Shown piece after piece: positions 8,118 to 17,182 of a DNA stretch of 64,000 nucleotides (its first letter is position 1; every line of letters starts with the position of its first letter). Source of the stretch: an uncultured Caulobacter sp. (GTDB lineage: Bacteria > Pseudomonadota > Alphaproteobacteria > Caulobacterales > Caulobacteraceae). Made by a program: the position numbers and the translations under genes. Under the pieces are notes generated by a model. It was not told the DNA's origin. It did not search any database and worked only from the letters and a program-made list of their open reading frames with translations. The stretch spans positions 16,093-80,092 of the forward strand of contig CAJYMH010000027.1 in the NCBI GenBank assembly GCA_913776195.1. Direction: 5' to 3'.

Positions 8118-9134
8118 CTACTTCCAGACCTTGAAGTGCTTGGACAGCTTCAGGCCCTGGCGCTGGTAGTGCGAGCCGTCCTCGCCATAGAGCCGGGTCG
8201 GACGGGCGGTCAGCGGCTCATAGACCAGGCGAGCGACGATCTGGCCGTCTTCCAGCAGGAAGGGAGTCTCGTGGCTGCGGACCTCAAGCACGCCCTTGGA
8301 GCCGACAGCGCCCGCCTCCTCCGTGCCGAAGCCCGGATCGAAGAAGCCGGCGTAGTGGACGCGGAACTCGCCCACCGACGGATCGATTGGGGTCATCTCG
8401 GCGGCCTGGAGGACCGGAATCTGGACGTTTTCCTTGGAGGCCAGGATGTAGAACTCGCCCGGATCGAGCAGCAGCTCGCCCCGGCGCGGCTCCAGCGGCT
8501 CCCAGAAGTCTCGGGGGTCATGGCCGTCTTCCTTGTCCAGATCGACGACGCCCGCGTGACGGCGGCCGCGGAAGCCGGCCAGGCCGCTGGTCAGATCGAC
8601 GCCGACGCTGCGGGTCTCCAGCTTCGGCGGCTCCCCTTCCTTCAGACGCAGCTGGTTCAGGCGCGTGCCCGTGCGGACCAGGACAGAAAAGGTCTGGGGA
8701 GCGATCTCGATATAGAGGGGGCCGTCATAGCCGGCGTCCACGTCATCGAAGGTCAGGCCCCGGTCGGTCAGCAGGCGGACGAACACGTCCACCCGGCCGG
8801 TGGAGCTTTTCGGATTGCCCCGGGCCGAGACCCCGGCGGGCAGGCGCAAGCGCTCCTGCACCTCGGCGATATAGACGCAGCCCCGCTCCAGCACCGCGCC
8901 GGCGGCGAGGTCGAGCTCGTGCATCTTCACGTCGTCCAGGCGCTCCATCACCGTACGGCCGCGCGGCAGGAACGAGGCCCGCACCCGCCAGGCGCGAACG
9001 CCCAGCCGCAGGTCGAGGCTGGCGGGCTGGACCTGATCGGAATCAAAGGCGGTGAGCGAGGTGATCGCCTCGCGGGCGATCAGATCCTCGATGGACTGGC
9101 AGGGAAGGATGCCTGCGATAAGGGCGTCGGTCAT
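8118..9134 (-). CDS. dcd: 2'-deoxycytidine 5'-triphosphate deaminase, long form
   Basis: 338 aa. It belongs to the long two-part dCTP deaminase family (DCD_N plus DCD_C domains) of alphaproteobacteria, nearly twice the length of the E. coli enzyme. It converts dCTP to dUTP for dTTP synthesis. Supporting segments are SARGNPKSSTGRVDVFVRLL, the substrate-loop region DDVDAGYDGPLYIEI in the N half, and FDPGFG...GSKGVLEVRSHETPF in the C half. The start at MTDALIAGILPCQSIEDL is preferred over a 61-residue in-frame extension that is Arg-rich and non-conserved. Divergent from metZ. Confidence 0.9.
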   Translation of the reverse strand: MTDALIAGILPCQSIEDLIAREAITSLTAFDSDQVQPASLDLRLGVRAWRVRASFLPRGRTVMERLDDVKMHELDLAAGAVLERGCVYIAEVQERLRLPAGVSARGNPKSSTGRVDVFVRLLTDRGLTFDDVDAGYDGPLYIEIAPQTFSVLVRTGTRLNQLRLKEGEPPKLETRSVGVDLTSGLAGFRGRRHAGVVDLDKEDGHDPRDFWEPLEPRRGELLLDPGEFYILASKENVQIPVLQAAEMTPIDPSVGEFRVHYAGFFDPGFGTEEAGAVGSKGVLEVRSHETPFLLEDGQIVARLVYEPLTARPTRLYGEDGSHYQRQGLKLSKHFKVWK

Positions 9135-9279
9135 TGGACGGCGACACTCGCCGCCCCGCGCCCGGAAGGCAAGGCTTGGTCGGCGACGAGTTTTCCTCAA
9201 TGAGGCGAGAGGCGCGTTCGGCTTGACCTCTCGGCGGGCGTAAGCCTTTCTCCGCGCGACGAAACTAAGGAGTCCCGCC

Positions 9280-10464
9280 ATGGCCGACGATCCAAAAACC
9301 TGGAACCCAGCGACCAAGCTGATCCGGGGCGGCCTGATGCGCAGCCCGTGGGGCGAGACGGCCGAAGCGCTCTTCCTGACCCAGAGCTTCGTCTACGATT
9401 CGGCCCAGGGGGCGGACGCCCGCTTCGCCGGGGACGAGCCGGGCTTCGTCTACAGCCGCTACGCCAACCCGACGACCGCGATGTTCGAGCAGCGGATGGC
9501 CCTGCTGGAAGGCGCCGAGGCGTGCCGCGCCGTGGCCTCGGGCATGGCGGCGGTGCATGTGGCGCTGTCGGGCCTGGTGCAGGCCGGCGACCACATCGTG
9601 GCCGGCCGGGCGCTGTTCGGCTCCTGCCGCTGGATCCTGTCGACCTGGATGCCGAAGTACGGGATCGAGGTGACCTATGTGGACGGCCCGGACCTGAAGG
9701 CGTGGGAGGCGGCCCTGCGCCCCAACACCAAGGCCGTGTTGATCGAGACGCCCTGCAATCCGCTGCTTGAGATCACCGACATCGAAGAGGTGGCCAAGCT
9801 GGCGCACGCTGTCGGCGCCAAGGTGGTGGTCGACAACGTCTTCGCCACCCCGATCTTCCAGCAGCCCCTGGCTCTGGGGGCTGATGTGGTCGTCTATTCG
9901 ACCACCAAGCACATCGACGGCCAGGGCCGCGCCCTGGGCGGAGCCATCCTGTGCTCGCAGGAGCTGATGGACGAAACCTATCGCGACCTGCTGCGCCATA
10001 CTGGCCCGGCTATCTCGCCGTTCAACGCCTGGCTCCACCTGAACGGCTTGGCGACCATGGACCTGCGGGTGCGTCGCCAGACCGAAACGGCGGCCAAATT
10101 GGCCGATCTGATCGGTAACCATGAAAAGGCCCAGCGAATCTTCTATCCGGGTCGCTCGGACCATCCGCAGGCGGATGTGGCGAGGAAGCAGATGAGCGGT
10201 TTCTCCAATCTGGTCGCCTTCGATCTGGGTTCGCGCGAGCGAGCCTGGGCCTTCCTCGACGCGCTGCAGCTGGTGGACATCTCCAACAACCTCGGCGACG
10301 CCAAATCCATGGCCACCCACCCCTCCACCACGACCCATCGCTCCATGAGCGACGAGGACCGCATCGCCATCGGCGTGACCGAAGGCTGCGTGCGGATGTC
10401 CGTGGGCCTTGAGGACGCGGATGACTTGGCGCGCGACGTGGAAAGAGCCCTCGACGCCGCATGA
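9280..10464 (+). CDS. metZ: O-succinylhomoserine sulfhydrylase
   Basis: 394 aa PLP enzyme of the Cys/Met metabolism (transsulfuration) family. It makes homocysteine from O-succinylhomoserine and sulfide. Seen in the sequence: the substrate/PLP region YSRYANPTTAMFEQRMALLEG, SGMAAVHVAL, and the Schiff-base lysine K210 in STTKHIDGQGR. The C-terminal segment SMATHPSTTTHRSMSDEDR is typical of the family. It overlaps apaG by ATGA. The 145-base divergent region to dcd shows no riboswitch I could confirm. MetZ is preferred over cystathionine gamma-synthase on overall sequence pattern. Confidence 0.92.
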   Translation: MADDPKTWNPATKLIRGGLMRSPWGETAEALFLTQSFVYDSAQGADARFAGDEPGFVYSRYANPTTAMFEQRMALLEGAEACRAVASGMAAVHVALSGLVQAGDHIVAGRALFGSCRWILSTWMPKYGIEVTYVDGPDLKAWEAALRPNTKAVLIETPCNPLLEITDIEEVAKLAHAVGAKVVVDNVFATPIFQQPLALGADVVVYSTTKHIDGQGRALGGAILCSQELMDETYRDLLRHTGPAISPFNAWLHLNGLATMDLRVRRQTETAAKLADLIGNHEKAQRIFYPGRSDHPQADVARKQMSGFSNLVAFDLGSRERAWAFLDALQLVDISNNLGDAKSMATHPSTTTHRSMSDEDRIAIGVTEGCVRMSVGLEDADDLARDVERALDAA

Positions 10465-10895
10465 TGAGACGCATCCGCCACAAGCGCAGGGGTGACGCCC
10501 CGGTCTACGAGACCAAGACCCGCGACATTCTCGTGCGCGTGGCGGCCGATTACATGCCCGGCCACTCAGACCCGGACGAGAACCGCTACTTCTGGGGCTA
10601 CATGGTCGAGATCGAGAACCATGGCGAGGAGACGGTCCAGCTCGTGTCCCGCCACTGGGTCATCACCGACGCCATGAACCGGGTCGAGGAAGTGCGCGGC
10701 ATCGGCGTGATCGGCGAACAGCCCGAGCTGAAGCCCCGCGAGGCGTTCCGCTACAACTCCGGCTGCCCCCTGGGCACTTCGTCCGGCACCATGCGCGGCG
10801 CCTATCAGATGATCACCGAGGCTGGCGAAGTGTTCGAGGCGATGATCCCCGAATTCTCCCTGCACATGCCGGACGCCCGCAAGCGGATGAACTGA
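10461..10895 (+). CDS. apaG: ApaG family protein
   Basis: 144 aa, a single fibronectin-III-like domain of the ApaG/DUF525 family. Typical motifs are RYFWGYMVEIENHGEETVQL, SRHWVITDA, EVRGIGVIGEQP, and the signature YNSGCPLGTSSGTMRGAYQM. ApaG is linked genetically to magnesium/cobalt homeostasis and diadenosine tetraphosphate metabolism, but its molecular role is unresolved. The ATG overlaps the metZ stop codon, so the two are co-translated. Confidence 0.95.
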   Translation: MMRRIRHKRRGDAPVYETKTRDILVRVAADYMPGHSDPDENRYFWGYMVEIENHGEETVQLVSRHWVITDAMNRVEEVRGIGVIGEQPELKPREAFRYNSGCPLGTSSGTMRGAYQMITEAGEVFEAMIPEFSLHMPDARKRMN

Positions 10896-10960
10896 GCCGG
10901 AGGCGCTTGCGCGCCCTGCTCCGCCGGGCCAACGTCCCTCCCTCGATTTTCGGAGGGGTC

Positions 10961-12208
10961 ATGATCCGCAAAGCCTTGTTGCTCGCCAGCGCCGTCGCCG
11001 CGCTTTCGTCCGTCGCCCATGCGCAACCGACCGCCGCCGACCACGCCAAGGCCAAGGCGGCCCTGGCCAAGAGCCCGGTCTTCGACGGTCACAACGACTT
11101 GCCCTGGGCCCTCCTGGGCGGCTACGACAGCGATCCGGACAAGGCGGGCATCGACGGCGACACGCGCGGCAAGCTGCACACGGACATGGACCGCCTGAAG
11201 CAGGGCGGCGTCGGCGCGCAGTTCTGGTCGGTCTACATCCCGGCCAGCATGAAGGGCCCGATCGCCACCCAGGCGGTCTGGAAGCAAATCGACACCGCTC
11301 GCCGCATCATCGACCGCCGCCCCGACCGGCTTGAGTTCGCTCGCACCGCCAACGACGTGGTCCGCATCGAAAAGGCCGGCAAGGTCGCCTCCCTGTTCGG
11401 GATCGAGGGCGGCAACGCCATCGACGGCCAACTGTCGATGCTGCGCGAGTTCCGCGAGGCGGGCGTGGCCTACATGACCCTGACCCACTCCCAGAGTCTG
11501 CCCTGGGCCGACAGCGGCACGGACAAGCCGATCAGCGACGGCCTGTCGCCCTTCGGCGAGGCGGTGGTGAAGGAGATGAACCGCATCGGCATGCTGGTGG
11601 ACCTGTCTCACGTCTCGCCGGCGACCATGAAGGACGCCCTGCGGGTCACGCGCTCGCCGGTGATCTTCAGCCACTCCTCGGCCTTTGGCGTTACGCCGCA
11701 CGCCCGGAACGTGCCGGACGACGTGCTGAAACTGGTGGCCGCCAACAAGGGCGTGGTGATGATCACCTTCGTCCCCGGCTTCGTCTCCGAGGCGGTCCGC
11801 CAGTGGGGCGCGGAGAAGACGGCGGTCGAGGCGAAGCTGCGGTCGCTCACCCCCGCCGATGAAGCCGCCGTCAAGGCGGGCGTCGACGCCTGGGTCGCCA
11901 CCCATCCCGAGCCCAAAGCCAGCGCCAAGGACGTAGCTGACCACGTGGAGCACGTGCGCAAGGTCTGCGGTATCGACTGCGTCGGCCTGGGCGGCGACTT
12001 CGACGGCATCGAAAGCACGCCCACCGACCTGACCGGCGTGGAGTCCTATCCCGTCCTGCTGGCGGAGCTGTCTTCGCGCGGCTGGACCGAGGCCGACCTT
12101 CGCAAGCTTACCGGCGAGAACATCCTACGCGTCATGCGAGCCAATGAGGCGACGGTAAAGGCGCTGGCCGGCGAAAAGCCGGCGCTGCTGAGCGATACGG
12201 CCAAGTAG
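10961..12208 (+). CDS. Membrane dipeptidase (peptidase M19, renal dipeptidase family)
   Basis: 415 aa exported zinc dipeptidase. The ATG at 10961 has a GGAGGGG ribosome site and opens a Sec signal peptide ending AHA-Q. Metal and substrate motifs of the M19 barrel are present: DGHNDLPW near the N terminus, FGIEGGNAI, MTLTHSQSLPW, DLSHVSPATM, SHSSAFGVTPHARN and LGGDFDGI. It probably hydrolyses periplasmic dipeptides, including D-amino-acid-containing ones. A TTG-like start 18 codons upstream is rejected because it would precede the signal peptide. Confidence 0.92.
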   Translation: MIRKALLLASAVAALSSVAHAQPTAADHAKAKAALAKSPVFDGHNDLPWALLGGYDSDPDKAGIDGDTRGKLHTDMDRLKQGGVGAQFWSVYIPASMKGPIATQAVWKQIDTARRIIDRRPDRLEFARTANDVVRIEKAGKVASLFGIEGGNAIDGQLSMLREFREAGVAYMTLTHSQSLPWADSGTDKPISDGLSPFGEAVVKEMNRIGMLVDLSHVSPATMKDALRVTRSPVIFSHSSAFGVTPHARNVPDDVLKLVAANKGVVMITFVPGFVSEAVRQWGAEKTAVEAKLRSLTPADEAAVKAGVDAWVATHPEPKASAKDVADHVEHVRKVCGIDCVGLGGDFDGIESTPTDLTGVESYPVLLAELSSRGWTEADLRKLTGENILRVMRANEATVKALAGEKPALLSDTAK

Positions 12209-12210
12209 CC

Positions 12211-12305
12211 TCTTTCGAGACGCCGCTTCGCGGCTCCTCAGGATGACGAATTCAGCAGACCAAGCTCGTCATGCTGGGGAGCGCCGCAAGGCGCGTCTCG
12301 AAGCA
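12211..12305. repeat. Intergenic palindromic repeat, family A
   Basis: Inverted repeat: the left arm TTTCGAGACGCCGCTTCGCG with CTCCTCAGGATGACGA pairs imperfectly with the right arm CTCGTCATGCTGGGGAGCG and CAAGGCGCGTCTCGAA. It lies between the convergent M19 dipeptidase and hslO genes and is related to the copy at 8005-8110. Confidence 0.65.
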
Positions 12306-12310
12306 CGCAA

Positions 12311-13204
12311 TCATCCCGCCTTGCCAGGATCCAGGTCATACACCCGCGAGCAGTACTCGCAGGTCACATGGATCTTGCCGTCGTCCTCGACCATGTCGGC
12401 GCGTTCTTCCTCGCTGAAGGACTGCAGCACGGTCTCGATCCGCTCCGGCGAGCAGCGGCAGAACGCCTTCAAGGGCTGAGGCTCGAACAGGCGCACGCCG
12501 TCCTCGTGGAACAGACGGTAGAGCAGCGTCTCGGCCGGCACGGTCGGGTCGATCAGTTCGTCCTCGCCCGTGGTCTCGAACAGGGCGCGCACGTGATCCC
12601 AGGAGTCTTCGGTGTCGCCGCGAGTCTGGTCGCCGCCGATCATCTGGATCATCAGACCGCCGGCCCGCCACTTCGGACCCGAGCCGTCGTTCACCTGGCC
12701 GACCGCCAGACGCAGGCGCGTCGGCGTCTGCTCGGACTGGGCGAAGTATTGCTCGGCGCACAGGGCCAGGGTCTCTCCCTCGATGGAGGTGACTCCCTGG
12801 TAGCGGTCCATGTCCGCCCCCTGGTCGATGGTCATGATGAACACGCCGTCGCCCAGCAGGGTCTTGGCGCCGGGGCGCACAAAACCCTTGGACGCCTCGG
12901 CCACGCGTTCGGCGTCGAAGCGGCAATAGCCGCGCATGGAGCCGTCGGTCTCGTAGTCGCAGACCACATAGGCCACAGGGCCGTCGCCCTGGGCCTGGAC
13001 GATCAGGCGGCCGTCGAACTTAAGAGCCGACCCCACCAAGGCGGCCAGCGCGCAGGCTTCGCCCAGCAGGTTGGCCACCGGCTCGGGATAGTCGTGATGG
13101 CTCATCACCTCGTTCACGGCGTCGCCCAGACGAACGATGCGGCCGCGAACGGGGTGGCCTTCGATAGAGAAGGCGGCGACGAGGTTGTCGGTGATTTCGG
13201 TCAT
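12311..13204 (-). CDS. hslO: Redox-regulated chaperone Hsp33
   Basis: 297 aa cytosolic holdase activated by oxidation. The N-terminal domain has GHPVRGRIVRLGDAVNEVM and LLGEACALAALVG. The C-terminal zinc switch is complete, with CxC at 249-251 (FCRCSPERIE) and C282/C285 (CEYCSRVYDLD). In the reduced state these four cysteines bind zinc. Length is normal for the family. Lies 45 bases downstream of argF on the same strand. Confidence 0.96.
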   Translation of the reverse strand: MTEITDNLVAAFSIEGHPVRGRIVRLGDAVNEVMSHHDYPEPVANLLGEACALAALVGSALKFDGRLIVQAQGDGPVAYVVCDYETDGSMRGYCRFDAERVAEASKGFVRPGAKTLLGDGVFIMTIDQGADMDRYQGVTSIEGETLALCAEQYFAQSEQTPTRLRLAVGQVNDGSGPKWRAGGLMIQMIGGDQTRGDTEDSWDHVRALFETTGEDELIDPTVPAETLLYRLFHEDGVRLFEPQPLKAFCRCSPERIETVLQSFSEEERADMVEDDGKIHVTCEYCSRVYDLDPGKAG

Positions 13205-13249
13205 GGGGCGGTCAGATAGGGGCTCGCGCGCAAGATTGCGAGCCTAGCC

Positions 13250-14185
13250 TCACCCAACCTTGCCGAAGCACCAGGCCAGGACGGACTTCTGGGCGTGGAT
13301 GCGGTTCTCAGCCTCGTCCCAGACCAGCGAGCGCGGGCCGTCCAGAACGGCGTCGGTCACTTCCTCGCCCCGGTGCGCCGGCAGGCAGTGCAGGAACACG
13401 CCGTCCGGATGCGCCAGGTCCATCAGCGCATCGTCCACCTGATAGGGTTCGAAGGCGGCGATGCGCTCGTCATGATCAACGTCGCCCATGGACACCCAGG
13501 TGTCCGCCACAACGCAGTCGGCGCCGCGCACGGCTTCACGCGGGTCGTCGGTCATGGTGATGCGGCCCTGCTGCTCGGCGGCGCGGGCCAGGTCGACCAG
13601 ATCGGGGTGATAGACCGCGGGGCAAGCGATCTTCAGCTCGAAGCCCAGCTTGGGTGCGGCGTGGATGAAGCTGGCGCAGACGTTGTTGCCGTCGCCCACC
13701 CAGGCGATCGTCTTGCCCTCGACCGAGCCGCGATGCTCTTCGAAGGTCAGCAGGTCAGCCATGATCTGGCACGGGTGGCTCTTGTCGGTCAGGCCGTTGA
13801 TCACCGGCACGGTGCTGTACTGGGCGAACAGCTCGACGTCCTCATGATGGTTGGCGCGGATCATCACCGCATCGACCATGCGCGACAGGACACGGGCCGT
13901 GTCCTCAATGGTCTCGCCACGGCCCAGCTGCATGTCAGAGGCGGTGGAGATGATCCCCGCGCCGCCCAGCTGGCGGATCGCCGCGTCAAAGGAAAAGCGA
14001 GTGCGGGTCGAGTTCTTCTCGAAGATCATCGCCAGGGTGCGGCCGTCGGCCGGCGCATCGGCGTCCACGCGCGCCTGACCCCAGCCTTTTCGCGCGGCCT
14101 TGCGGGCCTTGGCGTCCTCTAGGATCGCGCGCAGGTCGGAAGACTGGAGCTTCCAAAGGTCGATGAAGTGGCGGGGCGTGGTCAT
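13250..14185 (-). CDS. argF: Ornithine carbamoyltransferase
   Basis: 311 aa. Forms citrulline from ornithine and carbamoyl phosphate in arginine synthesis. The carbamoyl-phosphate motif STRTR is at 59-63 ([13 protein letters not shown]). The ornithine-side motifs are [19 protein letters not shown] and [13 protein letters not shown] (from 266). Length is normal for the family. Downstream of argD with a palindromic repeat between them. The biosynthetic argF role fits the argD neighbour. Confidence 0.96.
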   Translation of the reverse strand: MTTPRHFIDLWKLQSSDLRAILEDAKARKAARKGWGQARVDADAPADGRTLAMIFEKNSTRTRFSFDAAIRQLGGAGIISTASDMQLGRGETIEDTARVLSRMVDAVMIRANHHEDVELFAQYSTVPVINGLTDKSHPCQIMADLLTFEEHRGSVEGKTIAWVGDGNNVCASFIHAAPKLGFELKIACPAVYHPDLVDLARAAEQQGRITMTDDPREAVRGADCVVADTWVSMGDVDHDERIAAFEPYQVDDALMDLAHPDGVFLHCLPAHRGEEVTDAVLDGPRSLVWDEAENRIHAQKSVLAWCFGKVG

Positions 14186-14201
14186 CTCTAGTTCCTAAAC
14201 T

Positions 14202-14285
14202 CCGCTCACCCCGGCGAAGGCCGGGGTCCAGATGACGGACACGGAGCTTTACGATCTGGTTCCCGGCCTTCGCCGGGATGAGCGG
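14202..14285. repeat. Intergenic palindromic repeat, family B
   Basis: Arms CCGCTCACCCCGGCGAAGGC (14202 onward) and GGCCTTCGCCGGGATGAGCGG less its last base (ending 14285) are nearly perfect complements around a ~35-base variable centre. The same arms recur at 37386, 53979 and, more diverged, 62269. Here it separates argD from argF. Confidence 0.8.
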
Positions 14286-14293
14286 TTGAAGGT

Positions 14294-15514
14294 TTAAGCG
14301 GCTTTCTGCGACGCGCGGACGACGTCCAGCGTCTTTTCCAGCTTGCCGATGGCTTCGCTGGCTTCTTCCATGGTCAAGTTCAGCGCTGGCAGCAGACGGA
14401 TGCAGTTGTCGCCGCCCCCAGCCACCAGCAGCTTCTGATCCCGGGCCAAAGCCATGAATTCACGGTTGTTGCTGGCCAGCTTGACGCCGATCAGCAGACC
14501 CTTGCCGCGCACGTCGACGATCAGATCCGGATAGCGATCCTTCAGGCCGTTCAACTGCTGGACGAAGTAGCCGGCCACGTCTCGGACGTTGCCCAGCGTC
14601 TCTTCGCTGTTGATCGTGTCAAAGGCGGTGACGCCAATAGCCATGGCCAGCGGGTTGCCGCCAAAGGTCGAACCGTGGACGCCCACGGTCATGCCGCGCG
14701 CCGCCTCAGCCGAGGCCATGCAGGCGCCGATCGGGAAGCCGCCGCCGAGCGCCTTGGCGATGCACATGATGTCCGGCTCGGCGTCGCTGGCCCACTCATA
14801 GGCGAACAGCTTGCCGGTCCGCCCCATGCCGCACTGGACTTCGTCGTAGATCAGCAGCACGCCGGCTTCGCGCGTCATGGCGCGCAGTTCGTTCAGCTGA
14901 GCCTCGGTCAGAGCGCGGGCGCCGCCCTCGCCTTGCACGGGTTCGATGATGACCGCGGCCGTGGTCGGGCCGAGGGCGGCCTTCAGGGCTTCCCAGTCGC
15001 CGAACGGCAGCTGGGTGTAGCCTGGCAGGCGCGGGCCGAAGCCCTCGAGATAGCTGGCGTTGCCCGAGGCGTTCACCGCCGCGTAGGAGCGGCCGTGGAA
15101 CGAGCCGTCGAAGCCGATGATCTCGACCCGCTCCGGCTGGCCGTTGACCACGTGATAGCGGCGGGCGGTCTTCAGGGCGCACTCGATCGCCTCGGTGCCC
15201 GAGTTGGTGAAGAACACCGCGTCGGCGAAGGACGCCGCGCACAGGCGGTCGGCCAGGGCTTCCTGCTGCGGAATGCGGAAGATGTTGGAGACGTGCCAGA
15301 GCTTCTCGCCCTGTTCCTTCAGCGTCTTCACCAGGGCCGGATGGGCGTGGCCAAGGCCGGTGGTGGCGATGCCGCCCACGCAGTCCAGATAGGTCTCGCC
15401 GTCCGTGGAGAACAGTCGCGACCCCTCGCCTCGCTCGAACGCCAGCGGAGCGCGATTATAGACACCCATAATGTGCGTCTGCGCGGCGGCGGAAGAGGAC
15501 GTAGGCGTGGTCAC
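14294..15514 (-). CDS. argD: Acetylornithine aminotransferase
   Basis: 406 aa class-III PLP aminotransferase, arginine (and possibly lysine) synthesis. The GTG start at 15514 is chosen because GGAGGG lies 7 bases upstream. A TTG five codons earlier overlaps that ribosome site. Motifs: FTNSGTEAIECALKTARRYH for PLP phosphate binding, GFDGSFHGRSYAAV, and the Schiff-base Lys254 in CIAKALGGGFPIGA. argF follows on the same strand. Confidence 0.95.
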   Translation of the reverse strand: MTTPTSSSAAAQTHIMGVYNRAPLAFERGEGSRLFSTDGETYLDCVGGIATTGLGHAHPALVKTLKEQGEKLWHVSNIFRIPQQEALADRLCAASFADAVFFTNSGTEAIECALKTARRYHVVNGQPERVEIIGFDGSFHGRSYAAVNASGNASYLEGFGPRLPGYTQLPFGDWEALKAALGPTTAAVIIEPVQGEGGARALTEAQLNELRAMTREAGVLLIYDEVQCGMGRTGKLFAYEWASDAEPDIMCIAKALGGGFPIGACMASAEAARGMTVGVHGSTFGGNPLAMAIGVTAFDTINSEETLGNVRDVAGYFVQQLNGLKDRYPDLIVDVRGKGLLIGVKLASNNREFMALARDQKLLVAGGGDNCIRLLPALNLTMEEASEAIGKLEKTLDVVRASQKAA

Positions 15515-15606
15515 TGAGCAACCCTCCAAAAGCTGATCCCCGCGCGGTGGGCGCGGGGATGGGAAGGCTGAGCGTTGTCGTCGCGTATGCGCGCTATGTC
15601 AATAAA

Positions 15607-16422
15607 TCAGCTCTTCAGACGCCAGCCCCGCTGGAACAGACGCAGGCACAGGAAAAACAGGGCGACCGTAAGAACCGCGGTCATCACCGCGCCGATGGCG
15701 ATGGAGCCGTCCGACACGCCGATGAAGCCGTAGCGGAACCCATCGATCAGATAGAAGAACGGGTTGTAGTGGCTGATGGTCCGGAACGGTTCAGGTAGGC
15801 GATCGACCAGATAGAAGGTCCCCGACAGGAAGGTCATCGGCATGATCAGGAAATTGGTGACCGCCGCCAGGTGGTCGAACTTCTCCGACCAAAGGCCGGT
15901 CAGGATGCCGACCATGCCCAGGATCAAGGCCGCGCCGATGCAGAAGTAGATCGCCCACAGCGGATGGATCAGGGTGACGTTTGCGAACGGGAGCACGGCC
16001 AGGGCCGTCACAGCCCCCACCAGCACGCCCCGCGTGGCCGCGCCCAGAGTGAAGGCTAGAACCTGCTCCAGGGGCGACAGGGGCGGAGTGAGGAAGTCCG
16101 AGGTTAGGCCCATCATCTTGGCCTGCAGCAGGCTGGACGACGAATTGGCGAAGGCGTTGTTCAACACGCCCATCATGATCAGACCGGGGGCGACGAAGGT
16201 GGCGAAGCTGACCCCTTCCATGGCTGGCCGCGAGGCGCCCACCGCGACCACGAAAACCATCATGTAGAGCAAGGTCGTCACCACCGGCGCGGCGACCGTC
16301 TGGGTGCCCACCTTCCAGAACCGGCGGATCTCCTTGAGATACAAGGTGCGGAAACCCCGCCAGTTGAAGCCCGCATAGTCGCGCGGCTGCGGCGGAATCA
16401 CGGTGTCGGCCATATCTTTCAT
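15607..16422 (-). CDS. ABC-2 type transporter permease
   Basis: 271 aa with six predicted membrane helices and the ABC-2 family signature near the C terminus (FLIMPMTFLSGTFYLVDRLP, then HYNPFFYLIDGFRYGFIG). It is probably the membrane half of an ATP-driven exporter of polysaccharide, lipid or drug type. No ATPase gene is adjacent, so its partner must be encoded elsewhere. The start may be the first ATG at 16422 or the fourth codon (MADTVIPP). The AGGCGGC before the first favours it slightly. Confidence 0.9.
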   Translation of the reverse strand: MKDMADTVIPPQPRDYAGFNWRGFRTLYLKEIRRFWKVGTQTVAAPVVTTLLYMMVFVVAVGASRPAMEGVSFATFVAPGLIMMGVLNNAFANSSSSLLQAKMMGLTSDFLTPPLSPLEQVLAFTLGAATRGVLVGAVTALAVLPFANVTLIHPLWAIYFCIGAALILGMVGILTGLWSEKFDHLAAVTNFLIMPMTFLSGTFYLVDRLPEPFRTISHYNPFFYLIDGFRYGFIGVSDGSIAIGAVMTAVLTVALFFLCLRLFQRGWRLKS

Positions 16423-16472
16423 GCCGCCTAAGTGCGCTCGCGCCTGCCTGATCGCAAGGATCGACGCCAGTG

Positions 16473-16560
16473 GACTCGACGAATCTCGAGTCGGTTATCA
16501 ACATCTTGTTTCTGTGGACAGACGCAATGGCGCCTATTGTGTGCCTTAACTCCTGGTTTA
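16473..16560 (+). promoter_or_regulatory. gcrA control region: GANTC cluster, DnaA-like box, CtrA-like site
   Basis: Three CcrM methylation sites lie within 20 bases (GACTC 16473, GAATC 16481, GAGTC 16488). A DnaA-box-like TTATCAACA is at 16495-16503, one mismatch from TTATCCACA. A CtrA-like element TTAA-N7-TTTA is at 16546-16560, one mismatch from TTAA-N7-TTAA. AACATCTTGT (16500-16509) recurs inverted at 16602-16611. This matches the known logic of gcrA control in Caulobacter (activated by DnaA, repressed by CtrA). The assignments are by motif only. Confidence 0.7.
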
Positions 16561-16663
16561 CGATTAGTGGTGTGGAGGCCGGGGAACACCCGCCCTCCGA
16601 CACAAGATGTTGTCCACTGACGCCGCGGGGGCGGCGCTGGACTAAGCGGCTGGAGGGTTGGCT

Positions 16664-17179
16664 ATGAGCTGGACCGACGAACGGGTCACCACGCTGAAGA
16701 AGCTTTGGCTAGACGGGCTTTCCGCCAGTCAGATCGCCAAGCAATTGGGCGGCGTCACGCGCAACGCCGTGATCGGAAAGGTCCACCGTCTGGGCCTGTC
16801 GGGCCGCGCTGCGCCTTCGCAGCCGAGCCGCCCGGCTTTCAAGACCCCGCGCCCTGCGCGGCCGGTCACCGCGGCCCCGTCGGCACCGCGCCGCGTGGCC
16901 GAAGCCGTGTCGGCGTCCGCTGCTCCGGCCGTCCCGGCCCAGCAGCCGGTCTATCGCGTGGAGGAGCCCGGCTCGGCCACCGTGCTGACCCTGGGCGCGC
17001 ACATGTGCAAGTGGCCGATCGGCGATCCGTCGACGGACAGCTTCACCTTCTGCGGTCGCCGCTCGGATGAAGGCGTGCCCTACTGCGTCGAACACGCCCG
17101 GGTCGCATACCAACCGCAGCAGACCAAGAAGAAGTCCGGCGCGACCGAACTGGCCCGCTCCCTGCGCCGCTACATCTAG
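16664..17179 (+). CDS. gcrA: Cell-cycle regulator GcrA
   Basis: 171 aa. The N-terminal ~45 residues (MSWTDERVTTLKKLWLDGLS, then QIAKQLGGVTRNAVIGKVHR) are the GcrA DNA-binding helix-turn-helix, which in Caulobacter reads GANTC methylation and works with sigma-70. A Pro/Ala-rich linker follows (~50-105). The C-terminal domain CKWPIGDPSTDSFTFCGRRS with YCVEHARVAYQ contacts RNA polymerase sigma in the family. The ATG is preceded by GGAGGG six bases upstream. Divergent from the ABC permease with an elaborate promoter region between them. Confidence 0.97.
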   Translation: MSWTDERVTTLKKLWLDGLSASQIAKQLGGVTRNAVIGKVHRLGLSGRAAPSQPSRPAFKTPRPARPVTAAPSAPRRVAEAVSASAAPAVPAQQPVYRVEEPGSATVLTLGAHMCKWPIGDPSTDSFTFCGRRSDEGVPYCVEHARVAYQPQQTKKKSGATELARSLRRYI

Positions 17180-17182
17180 GAC

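Noticed and set aside
9135-9279. Possible SAM-II-type riboswitch before metZ
   Set aside because: The region lacks the conserved pseudoknot core that I would expect. Only a covariance-model search could reopen this.
15607-16422. Complete ABC exporter locus
   Set aside because: Only the permease is present; no ATPase or membrane-fusion gene is adjacent.
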